DNA of 64,000 nucleotides. Source: Lentibacter sp. XHP0401 (GTDB taxonomy: Bacteria > Pseudomonadota > Alphaproteobacteria > Rhodobacterales > Rhodobacteraceae). A program made the translations under genes and the position numbers. Where the stretch lies: positions 62,001 through 126,000 of the forward strand of contig NZ_JAOWLC010000005.1 of the NCBI RefSeq assembly GCF_025751535.1, in the 5' to 3' direction. The notes beneath the pieces are model-generated. The model saw nothing but the letters and a program-made list of their open reading frames with translations, was not told where the DNA came from and searched no databases. Below, piece by piece: positions 35,525 through 44,240 of the stretch (the stretch's first letter is position 1; every line of letters begins with the position of its first letter).

Positions 35525-35607
35525 ATGCCCGCGCCTATGAAGCTGTTCTGCAAGAACTAGTCCTGCCCGCACTCCCACTGAAAGGATATCGACATGAAAG
35601 ACAGTAA
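35521..35607 (+). CDS. Possible 28-codon coupling ORF between IclR and aminotransferase
   Basis: An ATG overlaps the IclR stop (ATGA) and opens a 28-codon frame that ends 13 bases inside the aminotransferase gene in another frame. It could pass ribosomes from IclR to the aminotransferase start, which also has its own AAAGGA site. There is no family match and no evidence that the peptide is made; it may be chance. Confidence 0.2.
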   Translation: MNARAYEAVLQELVLPALPLKGYRHERQ

Positions 35608-36949
35608 TTTCCTCAAGGAAAAGAACGCCCGCTCGCTCTGGCATCCAATGGCGCATCCCGCCGACAGCCTTGCCAATCCGCCCACAATCGTGACGGGTGC
35701 GCAGGGCGTGCGGATTTCAGATGTCGACGGTCACGAAGTTGTAGACGGCGTTGGCGGGCTCTGGAACGTGAACCTCGGCTTCTCCTGCCAGCCTATCAAG
35801 GATGCCATCGCAGCCCAACTTGAGCAGCTGCCTTATTATTCGACCTTCCGCGGTACGACAAACGATGCCGTCATCGAGCTCTCAGAAGAGCTGCGCGATT
35901 TCTTTGCGCCCGACGGCCTCACCCGCGCGTTCTATACATCAGGGGGTTCTGACTCCGTCGAAACAGCCCTGAGGCTTGCGCGGCAGTATCACAAAGTGAA
36001 GGGCGAGCCCGCGCGCACCAAGTTCCTTTCTCTGAAGAAAGGTTACCACGGCACACACTTTGGCGGCGCTTCCGTGAACGGCAACGCGAACTTCCGCACC
36101 GCTTACGAGCCGCTGCTGGCAGGTTGCTTCCACATCCCAGCCCCCTACACCTACCGCAACCCGTTTAACGAAACAGACCCGGAAAAGCTCGCGCAACTCT
36201 GCCTGGCCGCGCTGGAAGACGAGATCGCCTTCCAAGGCGCGGGCACAATCGCGGCCTTCATCATGGAGCCTGTGCTTGGTGCGGGCGGTGTTATTCCGCC
36301 CCATGAAAGCTTCATGCCCGGCGTGCGCGACATCTGCACGCGCAACGGCATCCTGCTCATTGCTGACGAGGTCATCACCGCCTTTGGCCGCACTGGCTCG
36401 TGGTCAGGCAGCCGCCACTGGGGCGTGAAACCCGACTTCATGTGCACGGCCAAAGCCATCACCAACGGTTACTTCCCCTTCGGCGCGGTCATGATCGCCG
36501 ATGACGTTGTGCAAGTGTTCGAACAAGACAAAACAGGCAAGGCCGCCATCGGGCACGGGTATACCTACTCAGGGCACCCTGTCGGCGCTGCTGCCGCACT
36601 GGCTTGTCTGGCCGAGACAAAGCGCCTCAAGGTCAATGAAAACGCCGCCGCGCGCGGAGCCGAGCTTTTTTCAGGCCTGCAAGCGCTGCACGAGAAGTAT
36701 GAGATGATCGGCGATGTGCGCGGCGGGCATGGCCTCATGTGTGCGATGGAGCTTGTTTCAGATCGCGCCAGCAAAACCCCAATAGGCAAAGGCCCGATCG
36801 CCACGCTGCAAGAAACCACCTACCAAAACGGCGCGATGGTGCGCATTTCGGGGCCAAACGTCATCCTTTCGCCACCCCTCGTGCTCACAAGTGATGATGT
36901 GCAGGTGATGCTGACAGCGCTCGATGCAGGCTTTGCCGCAGCGAGCTAA
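35594..36949 (+). CDS. Class-III aminotransferase (omega-amino acid/pyruvate type)
   Basis: The 451-residue PLP enzyme has the subgroup motif LWHPMAHPADS near residue 15, VDGVGGLWNVNLG near 50, the cofactor loop SGGSDSVETALRLAR near 115, LLIADEVITAFGRTGSW near 260 and the Schiff-base lysine in CTAKAITNGYFPFG near 286. This pattern fits taurine/putrescine/beta-alanine:pyruvate aminotransferases. It should turn an amine into an aldehyde that the divergently encoded aldehyde dehydrogenase oxidises. A phospho-lyase role as in AGXT2L enzymes is possible because a kinase is in the locus, but the motifs favour a transaminase. Confidence 0.9.
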   Translation: MKDSNFLKEKNARSLWHPMAHPADSLANPPTIVTGAQGVRISDVDGHEVVDGVGGLWNVNLGFSCQPIKDAIAAQLEQLPYYSTFRGTTNDAVIELSEELRDFFAPDGLTRAFYTSGGSDSVETALRLARQYHKVKGEPARTKFLSLKKGYHGTHFGGASVNGNANFRTAYEPLLAGCFHIPAPYTYRNPFNETDPEKLAQLCLAALEDEIAFQGAGTIAAFIMEPVLGAGGVIPPHESFMPGVRDICTRNGILLIADEVITAFGRTGSWSGSRHWGVKPDFMCTAKAITNGYFPFGAVMIADDVVQVFEQDKTGKAAIGHGYTYSGHPVGAAAALACLAETKRLKVNENAAARGAELFSGLQALHEKYEMIGDVRGGHGLMCAMELVSDRASKTPIGKGPIATLQETTYQNGAMVRISGPNVILSPPLVLTSDDVQVMLTALDAGFAAAS

Positions 36950-36952
36950 GCT

Positions 36953-38128
36953 CTAAAGCCGGTTAAGCAGCTGACGCGTGGGCCATGCGTCAGCTGGCAG
37001 GCCAAGCTTTTGTTGCATGTCCTGCACCGCGGCGCGCGTGCCCGCGCCCAAAATTCCGTCAATCTTGCCAACATCATAGCCTTTGCGCGTCAGCTTTTCC
37101 TGAAGCACTTTCAAATCGCCTCCGCCAAGCCCGCGCTCGGGGTTCCCCGCGTTAAAAACGGGTGCGCCTTCAATACGGTTTGCAAAGTAAGCAGCCGTCA
37201 AAACATAGGTAAAGCTCTGGTTCCACTCAAAATATACGCGAAAGTTCGGATAAGCTAAAAAGGCAGGCCCCTTGCGCCCTTGTGGCAGAATAAGCGAGGC
37301 AGGCAGGTTTCCGGCAAGCTTGCCGTGGCGAGGCTTTACCCCCATCCTGGCCCAGTCCGAAGCCTTGATCTGCGTGCGCAACCCCGATTTGGACCAATCC
37401 ATATTTTCAGGCACAGCAACTTCCTGCAACCAGGGCTCGCCCGCACGCCAGCCGAGGTGTTTGAGCATTTTGGCCCCGCTCAAAAGCGCATCTGCCGGCG
37501 AGGTTTTCAAAAGCACATGCCCGTCACCGTCACCATCGACACCGTTGTCGATAATATCCTGCGGGAGCATCTGCACCATGCCGATTTCACCGGCCCAAGC
37601 GCCTGTTGTCTTGGTCGGGCTAAAATCGCCGTGCCTGTATAACTCAAGCGCCGCAAAAACCTGTGGCCGGAACAACTCGGGCCGGCGGCAATCGTGGCTG
37701 AGTGTCATCAGCGCATTGAGTGTATTGAAATCACCCTGATACGAGCCGAAATCCGTCTCAAACGCCCAAAATGCCAGAAGCACCCCGCGGCTTACACCAT
37801 AGTCACGCTCCATACGGTCGAAAATTCCGTCGTATTTCTGACCATTGCTGCGCGCATTATTGAGGCGGCCGCTTGAAATGAGCCTGCGTGCGAAGCTGGT
37901 AAAATCGAGCTGGAAAACACCTTGTGAGCGATCCGCTTTCAAAACTTTGCTGTCAGGGCGCACATTCGCAAAGAAGCTATCGACAGTCGCCGCATCATAG
38001 CCCTTGGCACGCGCCTCGTTTTTCATATCGCTGACAAAATCAGAGAACTTTCCGCCACATTTCGCCTCGGCTGCGAGCGGTGCTGCCAGAATTGCAACGG
38101 CCAGTGCCGCACTTAAAAAGTTACGCAT
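36953..38128 (-). CDS. Lytic murein transglycosylase (MltB family)
   Basis: This periplasmic enzyme cleaves peptidoglycan glycan strands to anhydro-muropeptides. The 391-residue protein has a signal peptide ending in APLAAEA near 22, the MltB-like domain at about 30-320 with the catalytic glutamate in LLAFWAFETDFGSY near residue 124, and a C-terminal PG_binding_1 domain (about 335-391, LQEKLTRKGYDVGKIDGILG). The start at 38128 has GAGG five bases upstream; the ATG-less extension upstream does not. It lacks a lipobox, so it is probably soluble. It follows mlaC by 76 bases on the same strand. Confidence 0.93.
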   Translation of the reverse strand: MRNFLSAALAVAILAAPLAAEAKCGGKFSDFVSDMKNEARAKGYDAATVDSFFANVRPDSKVLKADRSQGVFQLDFTSFARRLISSGRLNNARSNGQKYDGIFDRMERDYGVSRGVLLAFWAFETDFGSYQGDFNTLNALMTLSHDCRRPELFRPQVFAALELYRHGDFSPTKTTGAWAGEIGMVQMLPQDIIDNGVDGDGDGHVLLKTSPADALLSGAKMLKHLGWRAGEPWLQEVAVPENMDWSKSGLRTQIKASDWARMGVKPRHGKLAGNLPASLILPQGRKGPAFLAYPNFRVYFEWNQSFTYVLTAAYFANRIEGAPVFNAGNPERGLGGGDLKVLQEKLTRKGYDVGKIDGILGAGTRAAVQDMQQKLGLPADAWPTRQLLNRL

Positions 38129-38204
38129 AGATACCTCACATACAGGCGTCCAGCCGCCCGTTTCGACGCCACACATAGCAAGTCCGAGAAAGGCAAACCA
38201 GTGG

Positions 38205-38810
38205 CTAGCTGATCTGTTTCAAATCAGAAATCAGCGCATCAATGTCACCGCGACGCTTATCAAGCATCGAGCCAATCTCTGTGCGTTCGGTCAGAAGCAT
38301 ATTGATGCCTTCAATGTAGAGATTAAAAAACTTGTGGCCTCCGGAACGGTCCGAAACAAGGAAGGTTACCTCAAACGGCGCTTGCCCCTTCAGATAGGCG
38401 ACAGCGCTCACCTCGAACCACTTCTTCACCTGCTTCACACCCGTCACTTCAAGACGCCCGCCGATAAACTCGCGGAAGCGACGGCCATACTTGCGTGACA
38501 CATAGGTTTCAAAAGCGGCGGAATAGGCCTTCTTCTGCGCAGAACTGGCACGGCGGCCATCGTTGCCCAGCGTATAGGCCGCAATATAGGACGTGTCGGA
38601 ATAACGTGCAAAGATACGCTCGAAGTCACCATACATCGCGCTTTCGGATTTGCCCGAGGCGATCACCCTGTTGATTTCGCCAACAAGCTTGTCGACAAGC
38701 GCTTTTGCCTCACCTTCGGACAAGGCCAAAGTGGCCGTTGGAGCAAAGGCAAGCGTCAGGCCGGTTGCGGCGAGAAGCTTCATGGAATGGCGGCGTGTCA
38801 TAAAAGTCAT
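38205..38810 (-). CDS. mlaC: MlaC/Ttg2D-family phospholipid-binding protein
   Basis: MlaC carries phospholipids between outer-membrane MlaA and the inner-membrane Mla transporter. The 201-residue protein begins TRRHSMKLLAATGL, a twin-arginine-like signal (TRRxxxK) with cleavage near 30, followed by an MlaC domain with RIFARYSDTSYIAAYTLG and YVSRKYGRRFREF. It lies two bases behind mlaA on the same strand. No mlaFED genes occur in this window, so the transporter must be elsewhere. Confidence 0.88.
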   Translation of the reverse strand: MTFMTRRHSMKLLAATGLTLAFAPTATLALSEGEAKALVDKLVGEINRVIASGKSESAMYGDFERIFARYSDTSYIAAYTLGNDGRRASSAQKKAYSAAFETYVSRKYGRRFREFIGGRLEVTGVKQVKKWFEVSAVAYLKGQAPFEVTFLVSDRSGGHKFFNLYIEGINMLLTERTEIGSMLDKRRGDIDALISDLKQIS

Positions 38811-38812
38811 GG

Positions 38813-39568
38813 CTAGAACCCCTCGGTATTAAGGTCAAACGGATCGTTGGACTGGTCTTCAGGCACAGCCTCACCCAGTTCGAAACGGCGGTTTTGCAAA
38901 TATATCGTGCGGGCCTGCGCATAGCTGTCCGCACTTTCATAAAGGATGGAATCAATCGTGTCGCCGTATGTTCCACGATCCCCAAGGCGCGACGCAACTG
39001 AGGCACCTGTCCCGTAATATTTCTCGGGGCTCTGTACCATATAGGTCAGCGGGTTGGTGAAAAGATCGACAACCTTGCCCACAGCGTCCCGCTCTGTCGA
39101 CGGGCCCAGCAACGGCAATTCGACAAATGCGCCCTCCCGCACACCCCAGACAGCCAGAGTTTCACCAAAGTCGGCCTTGGCTTCATAAAGTTTGAACTCT
39201 GTTGAAGGGTCAAACACGCCGCCAATACCAATCGTGGTGTTCAGCGCGAAACGCAGTGTGTTCTGGCTTGCTTCACCCAAACGCCCTTGCAGAACATTGT
39301 TTACAATCGTGCCGGGCAAAGACAGGTTTGATGAAAAATTGCTCACACCCTTCTGCACAGGCCTCGGAATGATTGCGACATAACCTTTGCCCGCAGGGCG
39401 CAGAAGCGCGCGGTCAACCGCGCGGTTGAACTCGTGATTGTCGCGGTTGGTTTGCTCATAAGGATCAAATGGCAAGGCAGGGTCATGCCCCGCATCAGGA
39501 TGCGTGCACCCCGACGCCAGCACAAGCATCGAAACAACTGCAAATGGTTTAAAAAGCCTTGCTTTCAA
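38813..39568 (-). CDS. mlaA: MlaA (VacJ) family outer-membrane lipoprotein
   Basis: MlaA extracts misplaced phospholipids from the outer leaflet of the outer membrane. The 251-residue lipoprotein has a lipobox ASGC (cysteine near residue 21), then the family motifs DPYEQTNRDNHEFNRAVDR, FSSNLSLPGTIVNNVLQG and GIGGVFDPSTEF, and LPLLGPSTERDAVG. It is the first gene of the mlaA-mlaC unit. The 180 bases upstream (39569-39748) are AT-rich and shared with the divergent type I secretion gene; I see no distinct site there. Confidence 0.93.
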   Translation of the reverse strand: MKARLFKPFAVVSMLVLASGCTHPDAGHDPALPFDPYEQTNRDNHEFNRAVDRALLRPAGKGYVAIIPRPVQKGVSNFSSNLSLPGTIVNNVLQGRLGEASQNTLRFALNTTIGIGGVFDPSTEFKLYEAKADFGETLAVWGVREGAFVELPLLGPSTERDAVGKVVDLFTNPLTYMVQSPEKYYGTGASVASRLGDRGTYGDTIDSILYESADSYAQARTIYLQNRRFELGEAVPEDQSNDPFDLNTEGF

Positions 39569-39748
39569 AGCATCCTCCCAAAAAACTCTGTCTGATCTAT
39601 GTTATTGCGGCCCAAAGCCCAAGGTTCTATGAGGGTTATTGCTAATATGTGGCAGTTTGGAAACAGCAGATACCAACAAATGCGCAAGAACCCGCGCGAT
39701 TTTTTGGGAAAAAAGTAATTATAAAGAACTTAGCCTGAAAAAGAGCCC

Positions 39749-41500
39749 ATGAAAGCACCAAACTTGCAAAAAGGTCTTGATGAGTTGCGCGCCGCGCGGC
39801 GGGAGTCGCGCTTTCTGTTTTGGGCGGCGGGTCTTTTCAGTGCATTCGTAAATCTGCTGATGCTCACTGGCCCGCTCTATATGTTGCAGGTTTACGATCG
39901 CGTGCTTGGCTCGCGTTCCGTGGCCACTCTGGTGGCCCTCACCCTCCTTGTGGTTTTTCTCTACACGATGATGGGCCTGCTCGATTACGCCCGTGGCCGG
40001 ATCATGGCCCGCGTCGGCGCGCGCTTCCAATCCCGTCTCGACAAAAGGGTATTTGATGCAGTCATCCGCAAAAATGCGCTCGGCGTGCGCGATGAAAGCG
40101 CACTTGCCCTTCGGGATCTTGAGGCGGTGCAGCGCCTGCTTACCTCTCCCGCGCTTATGGCTCTGTTTGATCTGCCGTTCACACCCCTTTTCATTTTTGG
40201 CATCTTCCTGTTTCATCCGTGGCTTGGCATCCTCTCCCTCATCGGCGGAGCAATTCTTGTCACCATCACACTCAGCAACCAACTGACAACACGCCGCCCG
40301 CTGATCCGCGCCAACCGCGCTGTCGCCAAAGCCGAAATCATGTCCGAACAGTTGCGCTCCGAGGCCGAGATGATTCAGGCCATGGGCATGCGCGAGGCCG
40401 CCTTCCAACGCTGGCAAAAAGCGCGGGCGGCCTCGCTGGAAGAGCACCTGCACGCCGCCGATCTGGGCGGCACGTTTTCCACCGCAGGCAAAACCTTCCG
40501 TTTGCTTTTGCAATCGGCCATGCTCGGTCTTGGCGCTTATCTGGTGCTGCAAGCCGAGCTGACCCCTGGCGCCATGATCGCCGGCTCCATCCTCATGGGG
40601 CGCGCCCTTGCCCCGATCGAGATGAGCATTGGCCAATGGCCGCTCTTCGCCCGTGCGCGCAAAGGCTGGCAAACTCTTGCACAGCTTTTGTCCGAAGTTC
40701 CGCCTGAAGCCGCTCGCATGCCCCTTCCGCGCCCTCAAGCTTCGCTTGAGGTCTCTCAAGCCACGGTCGTCCCCCCCGGCGAGTCTCAGGCTTCGCTCAA
40801 AATGGTCAACTTTACCGTAAAGCCCGGTCAGGCCGTCGGCGTCATCGGCAAATCGGGCTCTGGCAAATCAACTCTTGCGCGCGCCCTCACAGGTGCATGG
40901 CGGCCTGCCGGCGGTAAAATCCGGCTCGATAACGCCGCGCTCGATCAATACGATCCAAGCGTGCTGGGCGAGCTGATCGGCTACCTGCCCCAAAGGGTCG
41001 AATTATTTGATGGCACTATCGCCGAAAACATCGCCCGCCTCTCGCCCACGCCCGATGCTCCCGCCGTCGTGGCGGCCGCCAAGCGCGCCGATGCCCACGC
41101 CATGATCGTCAAGCTGCCCGATGGCTACGACACCAAAGTCTCCACCAATGGCGGGCGGCTTTCTGGCGGCCAGATCCAGCGCATCGGCTTGGCCCGCGCC
41201 ATGTATGGCGACCCTGTTCTGCTTATCCTCGATGAGCCCAATTCCAACCTCGACAATGACGGCAGCCAAGCGCTCAACCGCGCCATCGCCGCGTTTCGCA
41301 CCGAGGGGAAATCCGTTTTAATCATGGCGCATAGGCCTGCAGCGATTGAAGAGTGCGACATGCTGCTCATGCTCGAAGATGGCCGCGCGCTGGCCTATGG
41401 GCCCAAAGAAGAGGTGCTGCGCCGTATGGTGCAAAACCACGCCGAGATCGGCAAAAATGCGGGCAAAGGCGGCTCGATCACGGGGGACAACAAGCCATGA
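39749..41500 (+). CDS. Type I secretion ABC transporter (PrsD/AprD-like permease-ATPase)
   Basis: The 583-residue protein fuses an ABC transporter membrane domain (about 25-310, several helices) to an ATPase domain: Walker A GKSGSGKSTLARAL near residue 368, signature RLSGGQIQRIGLARAM near 472 and Walker B PVLLILDEP near 492. It lacks a peptidase C39 domain, as in the PrsD/AprD subgroup that exports RTX or related proteins with C-terminal signals. The stop overlaps the start of the adaptor gene (ATGA). No outer-membrane TolC partner or substrate is encoded nearby. Confidence 0.94.
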   Translation: MKAPNLQKGLDELRAARRESRFLFWAAGLFSAFVNLLMLTGPLYMLQVYDRVLGSRSVATLVALTLLVVFLYTMMGLLDYARGRIMARVGARFQSRLDKRVFDAVIRKNALGVRDESALALRDLEAVQRLLTSPALMALFDLPFTPLFIFGIFLFHPWLGILSLIGGAILVTITLSNQLTTRRPLIRANRAVAKAEIMSEQLRSEAEMIQAMGMREAAFQRWQKARAASLEEHLHAADLGGTFSTAGKTFRLLLQSAMLGLGAYLVLQAELTPGAMIAGSILMGRALAPIEMSIGQWPLFARARKGWQTLAQLLSEVPPEAARMPLPRPQASLEVSQATVVPPGESQASLKMVNFTVKPGQAVGVIGKSGSGKSTLARALTGAWRPAGGKIRLDNAALDQYDPSVLGELIGYLPQRVELFDGTIAENIARLSPTPDAPAVVAAAKRADAHAMIVKLPDGYDTKVSTNGGRLSGGQIQRIGLARAMYGDPVLLILDEPNSNLDNDGSQALNRAIAAFRTEGKSVLIMAHRPAAIEECDMLLMLEDGRALAYGPKEEVLRRMVQNHAEIGKNAGKGGSITGDNKP

Positions 41501-42900
41501 GCACCGAGAGAAAAGCCGCCCCCGACCAGACGGCTCTCGCCCACAGCGTCCAGACCTTGCCCGCTCGCACACCCGCTTGTGCTGCCAAAGAGGCGCAGGC
41601 CGAAATGCGCCGCAAATGGCCGGTCAGAATGCCTGTTTTCGTTGGTTTATTCGCATTGGCCCTGCTTGTCGGCGGATTCGGTGGCTGGTCGGTATTCAGC
41701 TCGCTCGCGGGCGCTATCGTGGCCTCAGGGCGTGTTGAAGTCGAGCAAAACCGCCAGATCGTCCAGCACCCTGACGGCGGAGTCGTAGCTGAACTTATGG
41801 TTCAGGAGGGCGACCGTGTCACAGCCGGTCAAGTGCTGATCAACCTTGACAGCAAAACGCTCACCTCCGAGCTCAACATCGTTGAAAGCCAACTCTTCGA
41901 GTTGATGGCCCGCCGCGCCCGCCTTCAGGCGGAGCGCGATGCGCTTACAGATCTGGCGTTTGATCCCGAACTCGTCACACTCGCCCCGCAAATAAGCGAG
42001 GTCGCTGATCTGATGGAAGGCCAGCGGCGGCTCTTTGAGGCCCGCAACGAAAGCATCACCCAGCAGCGCGACCAACTCGCCAAACAACGCGAACAAATCG
42101 GCGATCAAATACGAGGTATCGAAGCCCAAACCGAGGCGCTCGAACTTCAAGTCGCGCTCATAGGCGAAGAGCTCGAAGCCCAGAGCAGCCTTTTAGAGCG
42201 TGGGCTTGCACAAGCCTCCCGCGTGCTGTCACTGCGCCGCGAGGAAGCGCGCCTGCTGGGCGAGGTTGGCGAATTGCGCGCCAGCAAAGCACAAGCCCAA
42301 GGCCGCACCACCGAGTTGGATATCGAAAGCCTCAAGCTCACCAGCTCCTTGCGCGAAGACGCCATTTCCCAGCTGCGCGACCTGCGTGTCCAGGAGCTCG
42401 AATTCCGCGAACGGCGCACCTCTCTCTCCGAGCGGCTCTCGCGCCTGTCCATTCAGGCGCCCGCCTCAGGCATCGTCTATGGCCTCACCGTCAATACGCC
42501 CCGCTCCGTTATTCGCGCAGCCGAGCCCGTGCTTTACATCGTTCCACAAGACCGCCCTCTTGTTATCGCAGCACAAGTTCCGACAATCCATGTCGATAAA
42601 ATCTACACGGGCCAAAGCGTTAACCTGCGCTTTTCCGCCCTTGATCAGCGCCGCACCCCCGAGCTTTTCGGCGAGGTGGTCAGGGTCTCGGCCGATGCTT
42701 TCACCGATGACGCCAGCGGGGCTTCCTATTACCGCGCCGAGATTGCTCTCAAGGAAGGCGAACTCGGCAAGCTCCCCGAAGGAGCCGCGCTTATTCCCGG
42801 TATGCCCGCCGAGGCTTTCATCCTCACATCCGAACAAAGCCCGATGGACTATCTGATCAAACCGTTCTGGGATTATTTCGAACAAGCCTTCCGCGAATAG
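41497..42900 (+). CDS. HlyD-family type I secretion periplasmic adaptor
   Basis: The 467-residue adaptor joins the ABC exporter to TolC. It has one membrane helix (about 47-70, VGLFALALLVGGFGG), the biotinyl-lipoyl-like segment VVASGRVEVEQNRQIVQHPDGG near 85 (split across the lipoyl halves), a long coiled coil (about 125-310), and the C-terminal half with RLSIQAPASGIVYGL and QVPTIHVDKIYTGQ. Start from the ATG inside the ABC gene stop; longer upstream extensions overlap that gene and are rejected. Confidence 0.93.
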   Translation: MSTERKAAPDQTALAHSVQTLPARTPACAAKEAQAEMRRKWPVRMPVFVGLFALALLVGGFGGWSVFSSLAGAIVASGRVEVEQNRQIVQHPDGGVVAELMVQEGDRVTAGQVLINLDSKTLTSELNIVESQLFELMARRARLQAERDALTDLAFDPELVTLAPQISEVADLMEGQRRLFEARNESITQQRDQLAKQREQIGDQIRGIEAQTEALELQVALIGEELEAQSSLLERGLAQASRVLSLRREEARLLGEVGELRASKAQAQGRTTELDIESLKLTSSLREDAISQLRDLRVQELEFRERRTSLSERLSRLSIQAPASGIVYGLTVNTPRSVIRAAEPVLYIVPQDRPLVIAAQVPTIHVDKIYTGQSVNLRFSALDQRRTPELFGEVVRVSADAFTDDASGASYYRAEIALKEGELGKLPEGAALIPGMPAEAFILTSEQSPMDYLIKPFWDYFEQAFRE

Positions 42901-42977
42901 CACGCTCATTTTGCCGTATCGGCCCGGCGCGTTTCCCGCTAGCCTCACCCCGACTCGCCATTTTCAGGAGATACACC

Positions 42978-43442
42978 ATGAGCAGCAAACTCGAACAACG
43001 CCTCACCGAGATGGGCATCACCCTGCCCGCGGCCCCCGCACCTGCGGCCAACTATGTGCCCTTCGTCGTTACAGGTAACACCGTCTATGTCTCGGGCCAG
43101 ATATCCAACGGTTCCGATGGCCTCATCCTCGGCAAACTCGGTGACAACATGAGCACAGAAGACGGCGCAGCCGCCGCCCGCACTTGCGCGCTCAGCCTGC
43201 TGGCACAACTGAAAGCTGCTTGCGATGGCGACCTTGACCGCCTCGTGCGTGTTGTAAAGCTCGTCGGGTTCGTAAACTCGACAGCAGATTTCACAGACCA
43301 GCCCAAAGTCATCAACGGCGCGTCCGATTTCATGGTCGAAGCACTTGGCGACATCGGCCGCCACGCACGCTCGGCTGTCTCTGCGGCTTCCCTGCCGCTC
43401 GGCGTTGCCGTAGAGATCGAAGGCATCTTCGAGATAAAATAA
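42978..43442 (+). CDS. ridA: RidA family protein
   Basis: RidA proteins hydrolyse reactive enamine/imine intermediates from PLP enzymes. The 154-residue protein belongs to the longer RidA subgroup: PAPAANYVPFVVTGNTVYVSGQI at the start, then LDRLVRVVKLVGFVNST and the C-terminal LPLGVAVEIEGIFEIK. The residue that would be the conserved arginine of RidA is seen as RSAVSAASLPLG near 132. It is followed by the GDPD gene with a one-base overlap (TAATG). AGGAG lies upstream of the start. Confidence 0.9.
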   Translation: MSSKLEQRLTEMGITLPAAPAPAANYVPFVVTGNTVYVSGQISNGSDGLILGKLGDNMSTEDGAAAARTCALSLLAQLKAACDGDLDRLVRVVKLVGFVNSTADFTDQPKVINGASDFMVEALGDIGRHARSAVSAASLPLGVAVEIEGIFEIK

Positions 43443-44206
43443 TGCAGCAAGCCCCCCTGCCCGCAAGTTTCCTTGCAGCCCCGATAGCCCATCGCGGGCT
43501 GCATGACCTTGCCAATGGCGTCCCCGAGAACAGCCTCGCCTCTTTCGATGCCGCCATAGCGAACGGCTATGGCATCGAGCTTGATTTACAGATGTCAGCC
43601 GATGGCGTGGCAATGGTCTTTCATGATTATTCACTCGAGCGCCTCACAGGGGAAAAAGGCGCAGTGGCGCAGCGCACAGCCCACCAACTCGGCCAAATTC
43701 CCCTCACAGGTGGCCAAGAGGGTATCCCGACATTGGCCCAAACCCTTGCTCTGGTCGCAGGCCGTGCGCCTCTGCTCATAGAGATCAAGGACCAAGACGG
43801 CGCGCTTGGCCCCAATGTCGGCCCGCTCGAAGAGGCCGCAGTCAAGGCGCTTACGGGCTACGCAGGCGATGTAGCGCTGATGTCGTTCAATCCCCATGCC
43901 GTCGCTGCTCTGGCCAAGCTCGCGCCGCATATTCCCCGTGGACTCACCACTTGCAACTATGACCCGAAGGATTGGACCACAATCCCCAAGGCCCGCCTTG
44001 CAGAGCTAGTGCCCATCCCCGATTTCACTCGCACAAGCGCAGGCTTCATCAGCCATCAGGCGAGCGACCTTGCAAGCCCTCACGTCGCGGCCCTCAAGGC
44101 TCAGGGCGTGCCTGTGCTTTGCTGGACCATACGGACAAGTATGGAAGAGGCTGCCGCACGCAAACTGGCCGATAACGTCACGTTCGAGGGCTACCTGCCC
44201 GCTTGA
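43442..44206 (+). CDS. Glycerophosphodiester phosphodiesterase family protein
   Basis: This enzyme hydrolyses glycerophosphodiesters to glycerol-3-phosphate and an alcohol. The 254-residue protein has IAHRGLHD (catalytic His and Arg) near residue 18, PENSLASF, GIELDLQMSADG (metal-binding Glu and Asp) near 45, and VFHDYSLERLTG near 61 with the second histidine; EIKDQ near 115 completes the site. There is no signal peptide, so it is probably cytoplasmic. Its start overlaps the ridA stop by one base. Confidence 0.92.
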   Translation: MQQAPLPASFLAAPIAHRGLHDLANGVPENSLASFDAAIANGYGIELDLQMSADGVAMVFHDYSLERLTGEKGAVAQRTAHQLGQIPLTGGQEGIPTLAQTLALVAGRAPLLIEIKDQDGALGPNVGPLEEAAVKALTGYAGDVALMSFNPHAVAALAKLAPHIPRGLTTCNYDPKDWTTIPKARLAELVPIPDFTRTSAGFISHQASDLASPHVAALKAQGVPVLCWTIRTSMEEAAARKLADNVTFEGYLPA

Positions 44207-44240
44207 AAGCGCGTGCGCCCGTAGCAATATAAGGGCTGAT

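Noticed and set aside
27905-36949. Horizontally acquired catabolic island
   Set aside because: Base composition and codon use look like the neighbours, and I see no integrase, direct repeats or tRNA at the borders.
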